Source: Natrinema sp. DC36 (GTDB lineage Archaea > Halobacteriota > Halobacteria > Halobacteriales > Natrialbaceae). From it: a stretch of DNA of 64,000 nt. Of this stretch, positions 33,573-42,395 are shown piece by piece. The DNA lies in the NCBI RefSeq assembly GCF_020405225.1, contig NZ_CP084472.1, positions 3,286,001-3,350,000 of the forward strand, read 5' to 3'. Every line of letters begins with the position of its first letter. Position 1 is the stretch's first letter. The translations under genes and the position numbers were made by a program. A model generated the notes under the pieces. That model searched no databases. It was not told the origin of the DNA and saw nothing but the letters and a program-made list of their open reading frames with translations.

Positions 33573-34514
33573 GTGCCCTCTATCGACATCTCGAACGTGA
33601 CGAAGCGGTACGGTACCGAAACGGCCCTCGAAGGGCTGGATCTCACCGTCGAACGCGGCGAGATCTACGGCTTCCTCGGCCCGAACGGCGCGGGCAAGTC
33701 GACGACGATCAACCTCGTACTCGACTTCATTCGGCCGACCGAGGGCGAGGTACGCGTCTTCGATCTGGACGCCCAGTCGGACAGCCTCGAGATCCGCAAG
33801 CGGACCGGCATCCTCCCCGAAGGGGCCGAACTGTACGACCGGCTGACCGGCCGTCAGCACGTTAAATTCGCGATCGAGTCGAAACGAGCCGACGACGACC
33901 CCGACGAACTCATCGAACGGGTCGGGCTCTCGGCCGACGCGGCCGAGAAGAAAGCCGGCGGTTACTCGAAGGGGATGGCCCAGCGGCTGATGCTCGCGAC
34001 GGCGCTGGTCGGCGACCCCGACCTGCTGATCCTCGACGAACCGTCGACCGGCCTCGATCCGAACGGCGCTCGACAGATGCGCGAAATCATCCGCGAGGAG
34101 AACGCCCGTGGCGCGACCGTCTTCTTCTCCTCGCACGTCCTCGGCCAGGTCGAAGCGGTCTGCGACCGCGTCGGTATCCTGCGTGACGGCGACCTGATCG
34201 CCGAAGACACCGTCGACGGGCTTCGCGACGCCATGCCGAACGAGACCCGGCTTCGCGTGATCCTCGACCGCGTCCCGGACGACTCTTCGGCCGCGCTCGA
34301 GGCGGTCGAATCGGTCGACGGCGTCTCGTCGGTGACGCCCGAGGGCCGAACCATCATCGTCACCTGCGAAGACCGGGCGAAGACGACCGTGTTGCACACC
34401 ATCGAGGAGTACGGCGTGACCGTCGAGGACTTCGAAACCGACGAATCCTCGCTCGAGGACCTGTTCATGGCCTACACGTCTGATTCGGCCAGTAGTACGG
34501 GGGTGGTACAGTGA
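33573..34514 (+). CDS. ABC-2 type exporter ATP-binding protein
   Basis: A 313-residue ATPase of the CcmA/NatA class: Walker A GPNGAGKST (about 37-45), signature YSKGMAQRLMLA, Walker B LLILDEPSTGLDPNG and a C-terminal DUF4162-like extension (about 225-300). It pairs with the permease gene that overlaps it by four bases (GTGA). The start is GTG at 33573, with an AT-rich promoter region at 33355-33570. Such pairs export lipids, small toxins or sodium; the substrate is not shown. Confidence 0.9.
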   Translation: MPSIDISNVTKRYGTETALEGLDLTVERGEIYGFLGPNGAGKSTTINLVLDFIRPTEGEVRVFDLDAQSDSLEIRKRTGILPEGAELYDRLTGRQHVKFAIESKRADDDPDELIERVGLSADAAEKKAGGYSKGMAQRLMLATALVGDPDLLILDEPSTGLDPNGARQMREIIREENARGATVFFSSHVLGQVEAVCDRVGILRDGDLIAEDTVDGLRDAMPNETRLRVILDRVPDDSSAALEAVESVDGVSSVTPEGRTIIVTCEDRAKTTVLHTIEEYGVTVEDFETDESSLEDLFMAYTSDSASSTGVVQ

Positions 34515-35368
34515 GTTCGATCATCGTCGCGAAGAAGGATTTCCGCGACGCCATGCGATCCCGCGTGCTGCTCGGCCTGATCGCTCTGTTCTCACTGTTT
34601 ACCGTCGGCGGCGCGTTCCTCGCGTCGCGGCTATCGGAGCTGTTCGACTCGGGCGGCGGCGACACGACGATGGATTTGATCCTCGCGTTGCAGACGCCCG
34701 CGGGCTTTCTCGTGCCCGTTATCGCCCTGGTCGTCGGCTACGGCGCGATCGCCGGCGAGCGAGAGAGCGGGAGTCTGAAGTTCCTCCTCGGACTGCCACA
34801 CCGTCGCCGTGACGTCGTATTGGGGAAGGTTCTCGGCCGAACGGCGGTGGTAGCCGTCTCGATCCTGATCGGCTTCGGCGTCGGTCTGATCGGACTCGTC
34901 GCCTTCATCGGTACGGTCTCGATCGTCGACTACGTTGCCTTCACGCTGGTGACGGTACTGTTCGGGTTCGTCTACGTCTGTATCGGCGTCGGTCTCTCAT
35001 CGATGACGCGGTCGACGACCAAAGCCGCGGTCGGTGCGTTCGGACTGGTCGTGCTGTTCTGGTTCCTCTGGAGCTTCCTCGCACAGGCGCTGCTCTACGT
35101 CATCGAAGGCGAGTTCTTCCCCGACACGTTCCCCGACTGGTTCCTCGCGATGAACTCGTTGACGCCCGACGCCGCCTACGGCTCCGCGATCGCTGCCGTG
35201 CTCAGTGACAATCAGTTCACGGTTGCCAGCACGTACGAGTCCATGGGCCTGACCGACGGAACGCTTCCGTTCGTCGCCGAGCCGTGGTTCGGTTTCGTCC
35301 TGCTGGCCGTGTGGGCCCTCGCCCCGCTCGGATTCGGGCTCTGGCGGTTCGATCGCGTCGACCTCTGA
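34511..35368 (+). CDS. ABC-2 type exporter permease
   Basis: A 285-residue permease with six membrane helices, opening MSSIIVAKKDFRDAMRSRVLL, typical of ABC2_membrane_2 proteins, with the YGAIAGERESGSLKFLLGLPHRR loop after the second helix, the family coupling motif. A long extracellular segment lies between helices 5 and 6 (residues about 205-255). It is translationally coupled to the ATPase. Confidence 0.9.
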   Translation: MSSIIVAKKDFRDAMRSRVLLGLIALFSLFTVGGAFLASRLSELFDSGGGDTTMDLILALQTPAGFLVPVIALVVGYGAIAGERESGSLKFLLGLPHRRRDVVLGKVLGRTAVVAVSILIGFGVGLIGLVAFIGTVSIVDYVAFTLVTVLFGFVYVCIGVGLSSMTRSTTKAAVGAFGLVVLFWFLWSFLAQALLYVIEGEFFPDTFPDWFLAMNSLTPDAAYGSAIAAVLSDNQFTVASTYESMGLTDGTLPFVAEPWFGFVLLAVWALAPLGFGLWRFDRVDL

Positions 35369-35420
35369 CCGACGCCGCCGAGCTACAACGTTTTTCCCGT
35401 CGCCGCTCGCTTGCATAGCC

Positions 35421-36128
35421 ATGAAGACGGAGGGTGGCTCCACCGCAGCGAAACGACGCGCCGGCGAACGTGCGGTCGAGGAAGTCGAAGACGGATCCGT
35501 CGTCGGGCTCGGCACCGGCTCGACGACCGCCCACGCGATCCGGGCCCTCGGCCGCGCCGTCGACGACGGTCTCGAGATCCGCGGGATTCCGACTTCCTTC
35601 CAGTCCCGCGAACTGGCCCTCGAGGTCGGAATTCCGCTGACGGAACTCGACGCGGTCGACGGCGTCGACCTCGCGATCGACGGCGCGGATCAGGTGGTCG
35701 ACGACCGCGACGCGACGGCTCACGGCGCACTCATCAAGGGCGGCGGCGCGGCTCACGCGCGCGAGAAACTCGTCGATGCAGCCGCGGACCGGTTCGTCGT
35801 CGTCGCGGATCCCTCGAAGTTGACCGACCGCCTCGAGCGGCCGGTCCCACTCGAAGTCCGTCCCGACGCCCACACGGTTGTCGCCGAGCGGATTCGGGAC
35901 CTGGACGGCGAGCCGACGCTCCGGGACGCCGAGCGAAAGGACGGCCCGGTCGTGACCGACAATGGAAATCTGGTGCTCGACTGCGCGTTCGGCCCGATCG
36001 ACGATCCCGACGCGCTGGCGACGCGGCTCTCGGGGATTTCGGGCGTCGTGGAACACGGCCTGTTCGTCGGGCTGGCCGACGCGACCTACGTCGGGACCGA
36101 CGAGGGTTGCGAGGTGCGGCGCTACTGA
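35421..36128 (+). CDS. rpiA: Ribose-5-phosphate isomerase A
   Basis: The 235-residue enzyme interconverts ribose 5-phosphate and ribulose 5-phosphate, feeding nucleotide and histidine synthesis. Family motifs are GLGTGSTT (29-36), the substrate/catalytic DLAIDGADQV, the lysine motif IKGGGAAHAREK, and DNGNLVLD near 175. The length matches RpiA. A T-rich CGTTTTTCCC sequence near 35389 precedes it. It stands alone, downstream of the ABC exporter pair with a 52-base gap. Confidence 0.93.
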   Translation: MKTEGGSTAAKRRAGERAVEEVEDGSVVGLGTGSTTAHAIRALGRAVDDGLEIRGIPTSFQSRELALEVGIPLTELDAVDGVDLAIDGADQVVDDRDATAHGALIKGGGAAHAREKLVDAAADRFVVVADPSKLTDRLERPVPLEVRPDAHTVVAERIRDLDGEPTLRDAERKDGPVVTDNGNLVLDCAFGPIDDPDALATRLSGISGVVEHGLFVGLADATYVGTDEGCEVRRY

Positions 36129-36151
36129 TGCGGGGGCTACTGAACCGTCTT

Positions 36152-36586
36152 TCACTCCGTCGTCTCCCGGCGGTCGCCAGCCGCGTTGCGCGGCGCGTTG
36201 ACCGGCCGCGAGAACAGCCCGGCGATCAGGTAGACAGCCCCGAGTAGGCGAGTCACTGGTATCACCCATCGCTTCAGCTCGAGCTCGTCGGCGTTCTCGT
36301 AGGCCGCTCCGAGACCCCATTCGGCGACCGTTCGCGGGAGTAACGCCATGAGACAGCCGCCGATGACGATTCCCGTCTCGAGCCCTTCCGGTAGCCCATC
36401 GTCACGGGAGAGTAGCCAGACGAACGCCAGCCCCTCGAGTCGTGCGATCGGGATCGTCCATTGTCGTAACTGACCCCGATCGGGGTTTTCGAACGCGAGT
36501 CGTTCGCCGAAATCGATGAGCAGGTCGGGCGCGATCACCTCGAGCAGGCCGAACCCGATCGCCAGTGTTCGTTTCGTGTCTCGCAT
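36152..36586 (-). CDS. Small membrane protein, tandem paralogue 2
   Basis: A 144-residue protein with about three hydrophobic segments, sharing with its neighbour at 36684 the pattern RLEG-LFVWLL in the middle and Y-N-DELEL--WV-P--RLLG--YL---L-SR near the end. The two genes probably arose by duplication and share the same orientation. No family name is recognised. The conserved DELEL and Arg residues suggest a defined role, perhaps in the membrane. Confidence 0.7.
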   Translation of the reverse strand: MRDTKRTLAIGFGLLEVIAPDLLIDFGERLAFENPDRGQLRQWTIPIARLEGLAFVWLLSRDDGLPEGLETGIVIGGCLMALLPRTVAEWGLGAAYENADELELKRWVIPVTRLLGAVYLIAGLFSRPVNAPRNAAGDRRETTE

Positions 36587-36683
36587 TGGTTCTCTGTCGG
36601 TAGTGCGGTTCGTGGTCGGTGGTGCGGTACGTCGGCGGTGCCGTCTCTGTACCGTCGGCGTGTTCGCTTGTCAGTGTCTCGGG

Positions 36684-37145
36684 TCAACTCGAGCGGAGGC
36701 GGAGTCGGGGCCGAGGTGACACCCGGTCCGATTCGTCGTGCGTCTCGTCGGTCGTCGTTCCCTCGTCGGTGCTTCGGGAGAGCAGCGAGACGGTCAGGTA
36801 GAGCACGCCAAGCAGGCGCGCCGCGGGCTCCACCCAGGGCCGTAACTCGAGTTCGTCGGTATTGACGTACACGAGGTGCTGACTGAGCGTGATGATCGGC
36901 CGCGGGACGAGTACGAGCGCCAGCCCGGCGAGTCCGAGTCCGGCGGTGACCAGCGTGGATCCCTCGCGCCCGCGGACGAGCAGCCAGACGAAGAGCAGTC
37001 CCTCGAGTCGAGCGCCCGTCAGCGCCAGCGGTCGCCGCTGGGTCGCGGCGGGGTTTCGCAGGCCGATACGCTCGCAGATCTCGATGACCGGCTCCGGGAC
37101 GATGATCTCGACGAGGCCGAAGGCGATCAGGAGTCTCCGTAACAT
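36684..37145 (-). CDS. Small membrane protein, tandem paralogue 1
   Basis: A 153-residue protein, opening MLRRLLIAFGLVEIIVPEPV, paralogous to the gene at 36152 with the same RLEGLLFVWLL and YVNTDELELRPWVEPAARLLG blocks. The ATG at 37145 starts at the level of the paralogue; a longer frame to 37202 is not matched. The C-terminal 35 residues are polar and differ from the paralogue. Confidence 0.7.
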   Translation of the reverse strand: MLRRLLIAFGLVEIIVPEPVIEICERIGLRNPAATQRRPLALTGARLEGLLFVWLLVRGREGSTLVTAGLGLAGLALVLVPRPIITLSQHLVYVNTDELELRPWVEPAARLLGVLYLTVSLLSRSTDEGTTTDETHDESDRVSPRPRLRLRSS

Positions 37146-37284
37146 GTCCTGCTCGTACCACGGCGGGAGGCAAAAAACTCGAGCCAACGATCCGGGGGCC
37201 ACCGAACGGGGACCAGCCCGGCGATCGGTTCAGTGGCTACGCTAGTCGGCTTGCGTCCGCAAAAAATCGCTCAGATAGCGAGCC

Positions 37285-37452
37285 TTACAGGTCGCGGGGC
37301 TGGACCGTCTTCCGGTCGTTAGCCTCTGCGCGGCGGGCGGCGTCGTCGAGCAGTTCCGAAACTTCCTCGTCGAGTGCGTCGTAGAAATCCGAGGCGACGT
37401 TTTTGTCATCGAGCGCTTCCTTAACAGCGGCTTTGACGATAAGGTCTGCCAT
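37285..37452 (-). CDS. DUF1931 histone-fold-like small protein
   Basis: A 55-residue protein starting MADLIVKAAVKEAL and ending RKTVQPRDL, matching small archaeal DUF1931 proteins with a histone-like helix-strand-helix (as in NF-YB/HAP3). The ending KTVQPRDL resembles the RKTV--RDL of archaeal histones, which helps dimer or DNA contacts. A TATA-like CTTATATGG lies about 27 bases upstream (near 37479). It may bind DNA or be a regulator; haloarchaea usually also carry a true histone elsewhere. Confidence 0.85.
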   Translation of the reverse strand: MADLIVKAAVKEALDDKNVASDFYDALDEEVSELLDDAARRAEANDRKTVQPRDL

Positions 37453-37734
37453 ACGATGTATTCGTTTCGCGTTACCCCATATAAGGATTCTGCTTAGAGA
37501 CGGAAATACGGGGGTTGCAGCGGTTGATTCGCCCGTTTCGACGACCCGAATCACCGGAAAGTATATGTTCGATGAGTGGCGGACTCGATTTTCGACGCTA
37601 TCGAACCGGTTGATCCGGCTCGCGCGCGGCCCTCCGGGGCTCGCGCGCACGTTCAGCGACTGGGGGACCGCCGGTCCCGGTTCGTCTCGAAATCGGGTCG
37701 ACGGATTCGAGTACGTCGGTCGCGGAGGACGAGT

Positions 37735-38493
37735 ATGCGCGAACTGCTCGAAGCCGTCGCCGACGGCTCGCTGTCGCCGGCGGCAGCCGAAGCCGAACTC
37801 AGAGGCTACGTCACTGGCGAGGCGGGCCGGTTCGATGCTGCCCGCGACCGACGTCGCGGGGTCCCGGAGGCGATTTTCGCTGAGGGGAAGACCACCCCAC
37901 AGATCGTCGCACTGGCCGAGACCGCGCTCGAGACGACGGGGCGGGCGCTGCTCACGCGCGTCTCCGACGAACAGTTCGAGCGACTCGAGGCCCACCTCGA
38001 CGAGACGGCTCCGGCGGCGACTATCGACCGACGAAGCGGGTCAGTTCGGGTAACGACGCCGGCGTACGACCCGCCGTCGCTCGACGCAACGGTCGGGATC
38101 GCAACCGGTGGGACCGTCGACGGACCGGTCGCCGACGAGGCGGAACTCGTCTGTCTGGACGCCGGTGCGACGGTCGACCGGGTCGATGATATCGGCGTCG
38201 CGGCGCTTTCCCGGATGCTCGACCAGCTCGATCGATTCCGCGCGGCGGACGTGTTGCTCGTCGCCGCCGGCCGGGAGGGGGCGCTACCGACCGTCGTCGC
38301 CGGCCTCGTCGACACCCCGGTCATCGGCGTTCCGGTCTCGAGCGGTTACGGCCACGCCGGGGACGGCGAGGCGGCACTCGCCGGGATGCTCCAGTCCTGT
38401 ACCGTGCTGTCGGTCGTCAACATCGACGCGGGGTTCGTCGCCGGGGCCCAGGCGATCCTGATTGCCCGGGCGATCGATGCCGCTCGTGACTGA
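37735..38493 (+). CDS. larB: LarB-like pyridinium-3,5-biscarboxylic acid mononucleotide synthase
   Basis: The 252-residue protein matches LarB, a PurE-related enzyme that carboxylates nicotinic acid adenine dinucleotide in making the nickel-pincer cofactor. It has an N-terminal helical part with GVPEAIFAEGKTTPQ and a PurE-like domain with VGIATGGTVDG, GREGALPTVVAGLVDTPVIGVPVSSGYG and VVNIDAGFVAGAQA. The ATG at 37735 begins MRELLEAVADGSLSP. LarC, LarE and a lactate racemase are not in this window, so the pathway cannot be confirmed here. Confidence 0.88.
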   Translation: MRELLEAVADGSLSPAAAEAELRGYVTGEAGRFDAARDRRRGVPEAIFAEGKTTPQIVALAETALETTGRALLTRVSDEQFERLEAHLDETAPAATIDRRSGSVRVTTPAYDPPSLDATVGIATGGTVDGPVADEAELVCLDAGATVDRVDDIGVAALSRMLDQLDRFRAADVLLVAAGREGALPTVVAGLVDTPVIGVPVSSGYGHAGDGEAALAGMLQSCTVLSVVNIDAGFVAGAQAILIARAIDAARD

Positions 38494-38518
38494 CATGCAC
38501 ACCTAGTTACGGAAAAAT

Positions 38519-38538
38519 AGTTTTCACTATCGAAAACT
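38519..38538. promoter_or_regulatory. Inverted repeat upstream of a zinc-finger gene
   Basis: AGTTTTC and GAAAACT flank six bases, giving 7-bp perfect arms. It lies about 20 bases before the TATA-like ATATTTAA (38559-38566) of the gene at 38613 and 26 bases after the larB stop. It could be an operator or a weak terminator. Confidence 0.35.
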
Positions 38539-38612
38539 CACACAGTGTTTGGGGAAGGATATTTAACCGTTCACCCGGTACGTTCGAGTACCGGCTTCGG
38601 CCGGTGTGACCA

Positions 38613-38762
38613 ATGCCCAAGTGTGACCACTGCGGCGCGCACGTCTCCGAACGGTTCGCACGCGTCTTCGCTGACGAACACGGCGAGATCCACGCGTGTG
38701 TTAGCTGTTCGGCCAACGCCGGAATCGCGGAAGCCGCGAAAGAGCGCGCTCGCGGCACCTGA
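38613..38762 (+). CDS. 49-residue zinc-finger protein (DUF7563-like)
   Basis: A small frame coding MPKCDHCGAHVSERFARVFA and on to CVSCSANAGIAEAAKERARGT, with C4, C7, C29 and C32 forming a zinc ribbon. It resembles the tiny haloarchaeal zinc-finger family DUF7563. TATA-like ATATTTAA lies about 50 bases upstream, giving a leader of some 25 bases. Such proteins may act as regulators; the role here is not known. Confidence 0.8.
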   Translation: MPKCDHCGAHVSERFARVFADEHGEIHACVSCSANAGIAEAAKERARGT

Positions 38763-38849
38763 CCATCGCGATCGACGACCACACGAGTAACAACCACGCG
38801 CCCCCACCGAACCGGACGCTTTTTGCGCTTCCCCACCTGGCCACGAGCG

Positions 38850-39098
38850 ATGGCCGATCACGTCGTCTACGTACTCGAGTGCGCCGACGGATCGCTCTAC
38901 ACCGGCTACACGACCGACCTCGAGCGCCGCGTCGCCGAACACGATGCCGGCGAAGGAGCGAAGTACACTCGCGGACGAACGCCGGTCGAGCTCCGATACC
39001 ACGAGCGGTTCGACTCGAAGTCGACCGCGATGTCCCGCGAGTACGAGATCAAGCAACTGCGCCGCGCGGCGAAGGAACGGCTCGTCGGCCTCGACTGA
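38850..39098 (+). CDS. GIY-YIG domain protein
   Basis: An 82-residue single-domain member of the GIY-YIG superfamily (UPF0213/YhbQ type): VYV at 6-8, YTG at 18-20, arginine in the ERRVAEH helix, and the tyrosine and lysine segment [31 protein letters not shown]. The superfamily cleaves DNA, and YhbQ-type members have been linked to repair of branched DNA. The ATG at 38850 is preferred over the longer frame. It is 87 bases after the zinc-finger gene. Confidence 0.85.
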   Translation: MADHVVYVLECADGSLYTGYTTDLERRVAEHDAGEGAKYTRGRTPVELRYHERFDSKSTAMSREYEIKQLRRAAKERLVGLD

Positions 39099-39260
39099 AA
39101 CCCGACCGCGATCGCGGTCGGTAGCCAGCGGTTCGTTGCTCTTTCGGTATCCGGCGATTCGTTGCTCTTTCGGTCGCCGGTCAACGCTCCGGCGCTCCCG
39201 ACGCCGTGAGCGAGTCTCGTCGTCGTCACTATTATCTCGAACACATCGTCCGAAAAATAG

Positions 39261-40220
39261 ATGAGTCAAGAGAATAATCGTTCTCTCGAGATGCAAATCG
39301 ATGTCGTCGACGACCTCAGACAGCCCGAATACACCGGTGAGAACCGATGCGAACCGTGTACCGTCCTGAATCTGGGTATCGCGGCGGTACTCGGCTCCGT
39401 CATCGCGCGGAAATCCCGCCTCGGCGGTCTCATCGCCGTCGGCATTTCGGTGGGATTGATCTATCTCCGGGGATATCTCGTCCCCGGAACGCCGACGCTT
39501 ACCAAGCGATATCTCCCGCCCGAAGTCCTGCGCTGGTTCGGCAAGGAACCCGAACCGGACGTGGCTAGCGGTCTCGGGGGCGTCGACCCCGCAGCCGACA
39601 CCGGGGACGTGACCAGCTTCGACGAGACCGAGGCGCTCGACACCGACGACGCTGGCACCACCGCCGGCGAATCGACTGCACCCGAGGAGGAACCGGCCCC
39701 CGTCGATCTCGAGACGCTGTTCCTCGAGCACGATATCCTCGAGCCCTGCGACGATCGGGATGACCTCTGTCTCACCGCCGACTTCGAGGCGGACTGGTTC
39801 GACGAGATCGATGCCCTCGACGAGTCGGGCATCGACGCCGCGGCGGCCGTCGATGCGTTCGGATTCGACGCCGATCCCGACGAGTTCGAACTCAACGAAC
39901 GAGGCGAGTCCTGGTCGCTCCTCTCCCGGTCCGGTGCCGCGGGCCGCTGGCCCTCGCGGGCCGCCTTGCTGGCCGATATCGCGGCGAGCCGCGCCCTTGA
40001 GCCGTGGGTTCCCGACTGGTCTGCCTACCCCCCCGAGACGAGAGGCGAGGTACTCAACGGCCTCCGGATGTTCCTCGAGACCTGTCCGTCCGGCGGCGAC
40101 GTGCGGATGGGTGAGGAGGTCGTCGAATCCTGCTGTACGTCACACCAGGTCGTCGCGGTCACCTGCGAGGAGACCGGCGAACGGCTCTTCGAACAGCGCC
40201 TCGCCGACGTCGACGCCTGA
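39261..40220 (+). CDS. Haloarchaeal membrane-associated protein, function unknown
   Basis: The 319-residue protein has a CEPC pair (residues 30-40) before two short hydrophobic helices (about 37-48 and 54-72), then an acidic linker (100-150) and a conserved C-terminal domain with CDDRDDLCLTADFEADWF and a late CTSHQVVAVTCEETGERLF, giving more cysteines (SCCTS) than usual for a haloarchaeon. The cysteines could bind a metal or form disulfides. No family name is recognised. It precedes the phosphohexomutase gene by 91 bases. Confidence 0.72.
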   Translation: MSQENNRSLEMQIDVVDDLRQPEYTGENRCEPCTVLNLGIAAVLGSVIARKSRLGGLIAVGISVGLIYLRGYLVPGTPTLTKRYLPPEVLRWFGKEPEPDVASGLGGVDPAADTGDVTSFDETEALDTDDAGTTAGESTAPEEEPAPVDLETLFLEHDILEPCDDRDDLCLTADFEADWFDEIDALDESGIDAAAAVDAFGFDADPDEFELNERGESWSLLSRSGAAGRWPSRAALLADIAASRALEPWVPDWSAYPPETRGEVLNGLRMFLETCPSGGDVRMGEEVVESCCTSHQVVAVTCEETGERLFEQRLADVDA

Positions 40221-40311
40221 CCCGGCCCCCTCGTTCGATTCCGGCCGTCGCGAGTCGCGCTCGCCGGTCCGTGCCGTCGCTTTTTTCGCACCGGCTGTCG
40301 ACCACCGCACC

Positions 40312-41706
40312 ATGGAGACGATCAGTTTCGGCACCGACGGCTGGCGGGCGACGCTCGAGGAGTTCACGGCCCCGCGGGTTCGGATGGTGGGGCAGGCGGT
40401 CGCCACCTATCTGACCGACGAGGGGATAGCGGGGCCGGTCGCGGTCGGGTACGACGCCCGGGAAACCTCGCGCGGGTTTGCCGAGGAGTTGTCGCGAGTG
40501 CTGTGTGCGAACGGGTTCGACGTGTTGCTCGCGGATCGGGATCGGCCGACGCCGCTGGTCGCCTACGCGATCGTCGACCGCGACCTCGCGGGCGGGCTGG
40601 TCATTACAGCCTCGCACAACCCGCCGGAATACAACGGCGTCAAGTTCATCCCCGAGGACGGCGCGCCGGCCCTGCCCGCCGTCACGGACGCCATCGCGGA
40701 TCGTCTCGCCGACCCCGACCCGCTCCCCGAGGGCGAGCACGGGACGACACGCGAGGTCGACTTCGCGGAGCCCCACGCGGACGCCGCCCTCGAGCTGGTC
40801 GAGTCGATCACCGGCAGCGCCGACCTCTCGGGGCTGACCGTCGCCTACGACGCGATGCACGGCAGCGGGCGCGACACGACCGATGCGCTCCTCGAGCGCG
40901 CCGGGGCCTCCCTCGAGCGCTCTCGCTGCGAGCGCGACCCCGAGTTCGGCGGTGGCTCGCCCGAACCCGCCGCGGAGAACCTCGCGGACCTGATCGCGGC
41001 CGTGACGGACGACGAGAGCGACGTCGACCTCGGGATCGCCAACGACGGCGACGCCGATCGTATCGCCGTCGTCACGCCCGGACGCGGCTATCTCGACGAG
41101 AACCTGTTTTTCGCCGCGCTCTACGATTACCTGCTCGAGACGGAGTCGGGCTCGGTCGTCCGGACCGTCTCGACGACCTACCTGATCGACCGGGTCGCGG
41201 AGGCCCACGGCGAGACCGTCCACGAGGTCCCGGTCGGCTTCAAGTGGGTCGCCGAGGCGATGGGCGAACACGACGCCCTCGTCGGGGGCGAGGAGTCCGG
41301 CGGGTTCACCGTCCGCGGGCACGTCCGCGAGAAGGATGGCGTCCTCATGGCGCTGCTCGCGAGTGCGATGCACGCCGCGGAACCGCTGGACGAGCGGGTC
41401 GATCGGCTGCTCTCCGAACACGGCACCGTCGTGCAGGACAAGATCAGCGTCGACTGTCCCGACGAGGAGAAAGCGCGGGTGCTCGCGGACCTCGAGGACG
41501 AGATCCCCGAGACCGTGGCGGGAACGGCAGTTGAGGACGTGAACACCGCCGACGGGTTCAAACTGCTGTTGGCCGACGGTTCGTGGTTGCTGGTTCGACC
41601 CAGTGGAACGGAGCCCGTGTTGCGGGTCTACGCCGAGGCTGCGGACGAGGATCGGGTCGGGAAGTTGCTCGAGGCGGGTGAAGGGTTGCTCGAGCCGCTC
41701 GTGTAA
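40312..41706 (+). CDS. Phosphoglucomutase/phosphomannomutase
   Basis: The 464-residue alpha-D-phosphohexomutase has the phosphoserine loop TASHNPPEYNGVK (the serine at about 101), the metal-binding loop DGDADR (about 245), the sugar-binding GGEESGG and the phosphate-binding RPSGTEPVLRVY near the C-terminus. It interconverts glucose or mannose 1- and 6-phosphates for glycans and glycogen. The ATG at 40312 starts METISFGTDGWRA, the usual beginning of the family. Sugar preference is not predictable. Confidence 0.93.
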   Translation: METISFGTDGWRATLEEFTAPRVRMVGQAVATYLTDEGIAGPVAVGYDARETSRGFAEELSRVLCANGFDVLLADRDRPTPLVAYAIVDRDLAGGLVITASHNPPEYNGVKFIPEDGAPALPAVTDAIADRLADPDPLPEGEHGTTREVDFAEPHADAALELVESITGSADLSGLTVAYDAMHGSGRDTTDALLERAGASLERSRCERDPEFGGGSPEPAAENLADLIAAVTDDESDVDLGIANDGDADRIAVVTPGRGYLDENLFFAALYDYLLETESGSVVRTVSTTYLIDRVAEAHGETVHEVPVGFKWVAEAMGEHDALVGGEESGGFTVRGHVREKDGVLMALLASAMHAAEPLDERVDRLLSEHGTVVQDKISVDCPDEEKARVLADLEDEIPETVAGTAVEDVNTADGFKLLLADGSWLLVRPSGTEPVLRVYAEAADEDRVGKLLEAGEGLLEPLV

Positions 41707-41914
41707 GTATTCGAGTCTCTGTAGAATCCGTTCTATCGTCTCGATTACGACCGATAGAACGTGACTCGACTACCTCGTCGACGTGTGAACTAGTCGCTAA
41801 CGTTTCTGCCAGTTCCGATAGATGTCTTGGTAGCCGTGTAAGACACGGGGCACATATTTCACGCGGCCAGTCGTTGCGAATCCGTCGTTACCGGTTGCCG
41901 AATCGGTAATCGTA
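41707..41914. other. Intergenic stretch, possible remnant
   Basis: About 208 bases between the mutase stop and the tandem repeats. On the minus strand around 41805-41875 a frame reads GRVKYVPRVLHGYQDIYRNW, which might be the end of a lost gene. I cannot place it in a family. The rest is featureless. Confidence 0.25.
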
Positions 41915-42007
41915 TCTCGGCACGATCCGATATGCACCGTTGGTTTCTCGGCACGATCCGATATGCACCGTTGGTTTCTCGGCACGATCCGATACGCACC
42001 GCTGGTT
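41915..42007. repeat. 31-bp tandem repeat, three copies
   Basis: The 31-bp unit starts TCTCGGCACGATCCGATATG and repeats at 41915, 41946 and 41977. The first two copies are identical; the third differs at two bases. The unit length is not a multiple of three. It lies just downstream of the DUF1428 gene stop. Confidence 0.9.
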
Positions 42008-42014
42008 TCGTTCA

Positions 42015-42395
42015 TCAGTTTTCGTAACTGACGATGGAACGGAACCCGCCGTACGACATGCGTTCCGTGTCGAAGGGCATCTCCTCCTCGAAGTTGTCCG
42101 GATCCATCGCGGGGTCCTCCATCACCTTCGCGTTCACCTCGTCGCGGTGATCCCGCGACTCGAACACGATAAACGAGAACACGACCGTCTCGTCGTCTCC
42201 GGTATCTGCGAGTTGTGGGAAGGTCACCATCGACATCCCGTCCATGTCGGGTTCCATGTCGTCTCCGACCCCTTCGAAGTACTCGAGAGCACCGTGTTCG
42301 ATCCAGAGTTTTCCGGCCTCGTCGGCCATTTCGCGGTACGCATCGAGTTTATCGTCCGGAATCGGGATAACGAAGCCATCGACGTAGCGTTCCAT
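42015..42395 (-). CDS. DUF1428 family protein
   Basis: A 126-residue protein matching DUF1428 (ferredoxin-like dimeric alpha/beta-barrel fold). It opens MERYVDGFVIPIPDDKLDAY with the family's KLWIEHGALEYFE---GDD block and a strand VVFSFIVFESRDHRDEVNAKVM. The role is unknown; some relatives are monooxygenase-like. An ATG four codons upstream (42407) is possible. Confidence 0.88.
   Translation of the reverse strand: MERYVDGFVIPIPDDKLDAYREMADEAGKLWIEHGALEYFEGVGDDMEPDMDGMSMVTFPQLADTGDDETVVFSFIVFESRDHRDEVNAKVMEDPAMDPDNFEEEMPFDTERMSYGGFRSIVSYEN

Noticed and set aside
37229-37240. TTCAGTGGCTAC as a second MITE copy
   Set aside because: Only 12 bases match one end of the element at 18493-18576, with no partner repeat; may be chance.
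41915-42007. CRISPR array
   Set aside because: The three 31-bp units are directly adjacent with no spacers, and no cas genes are present.
41797-42015. 72-codon minus ORF spanning the 31-bp repeats
   Set aside because: The unit is not a multiple of three, so each repeat is read in a different frame; only the GRVKYVPRVLHGYQ end looks gene-like and has no recognised family.
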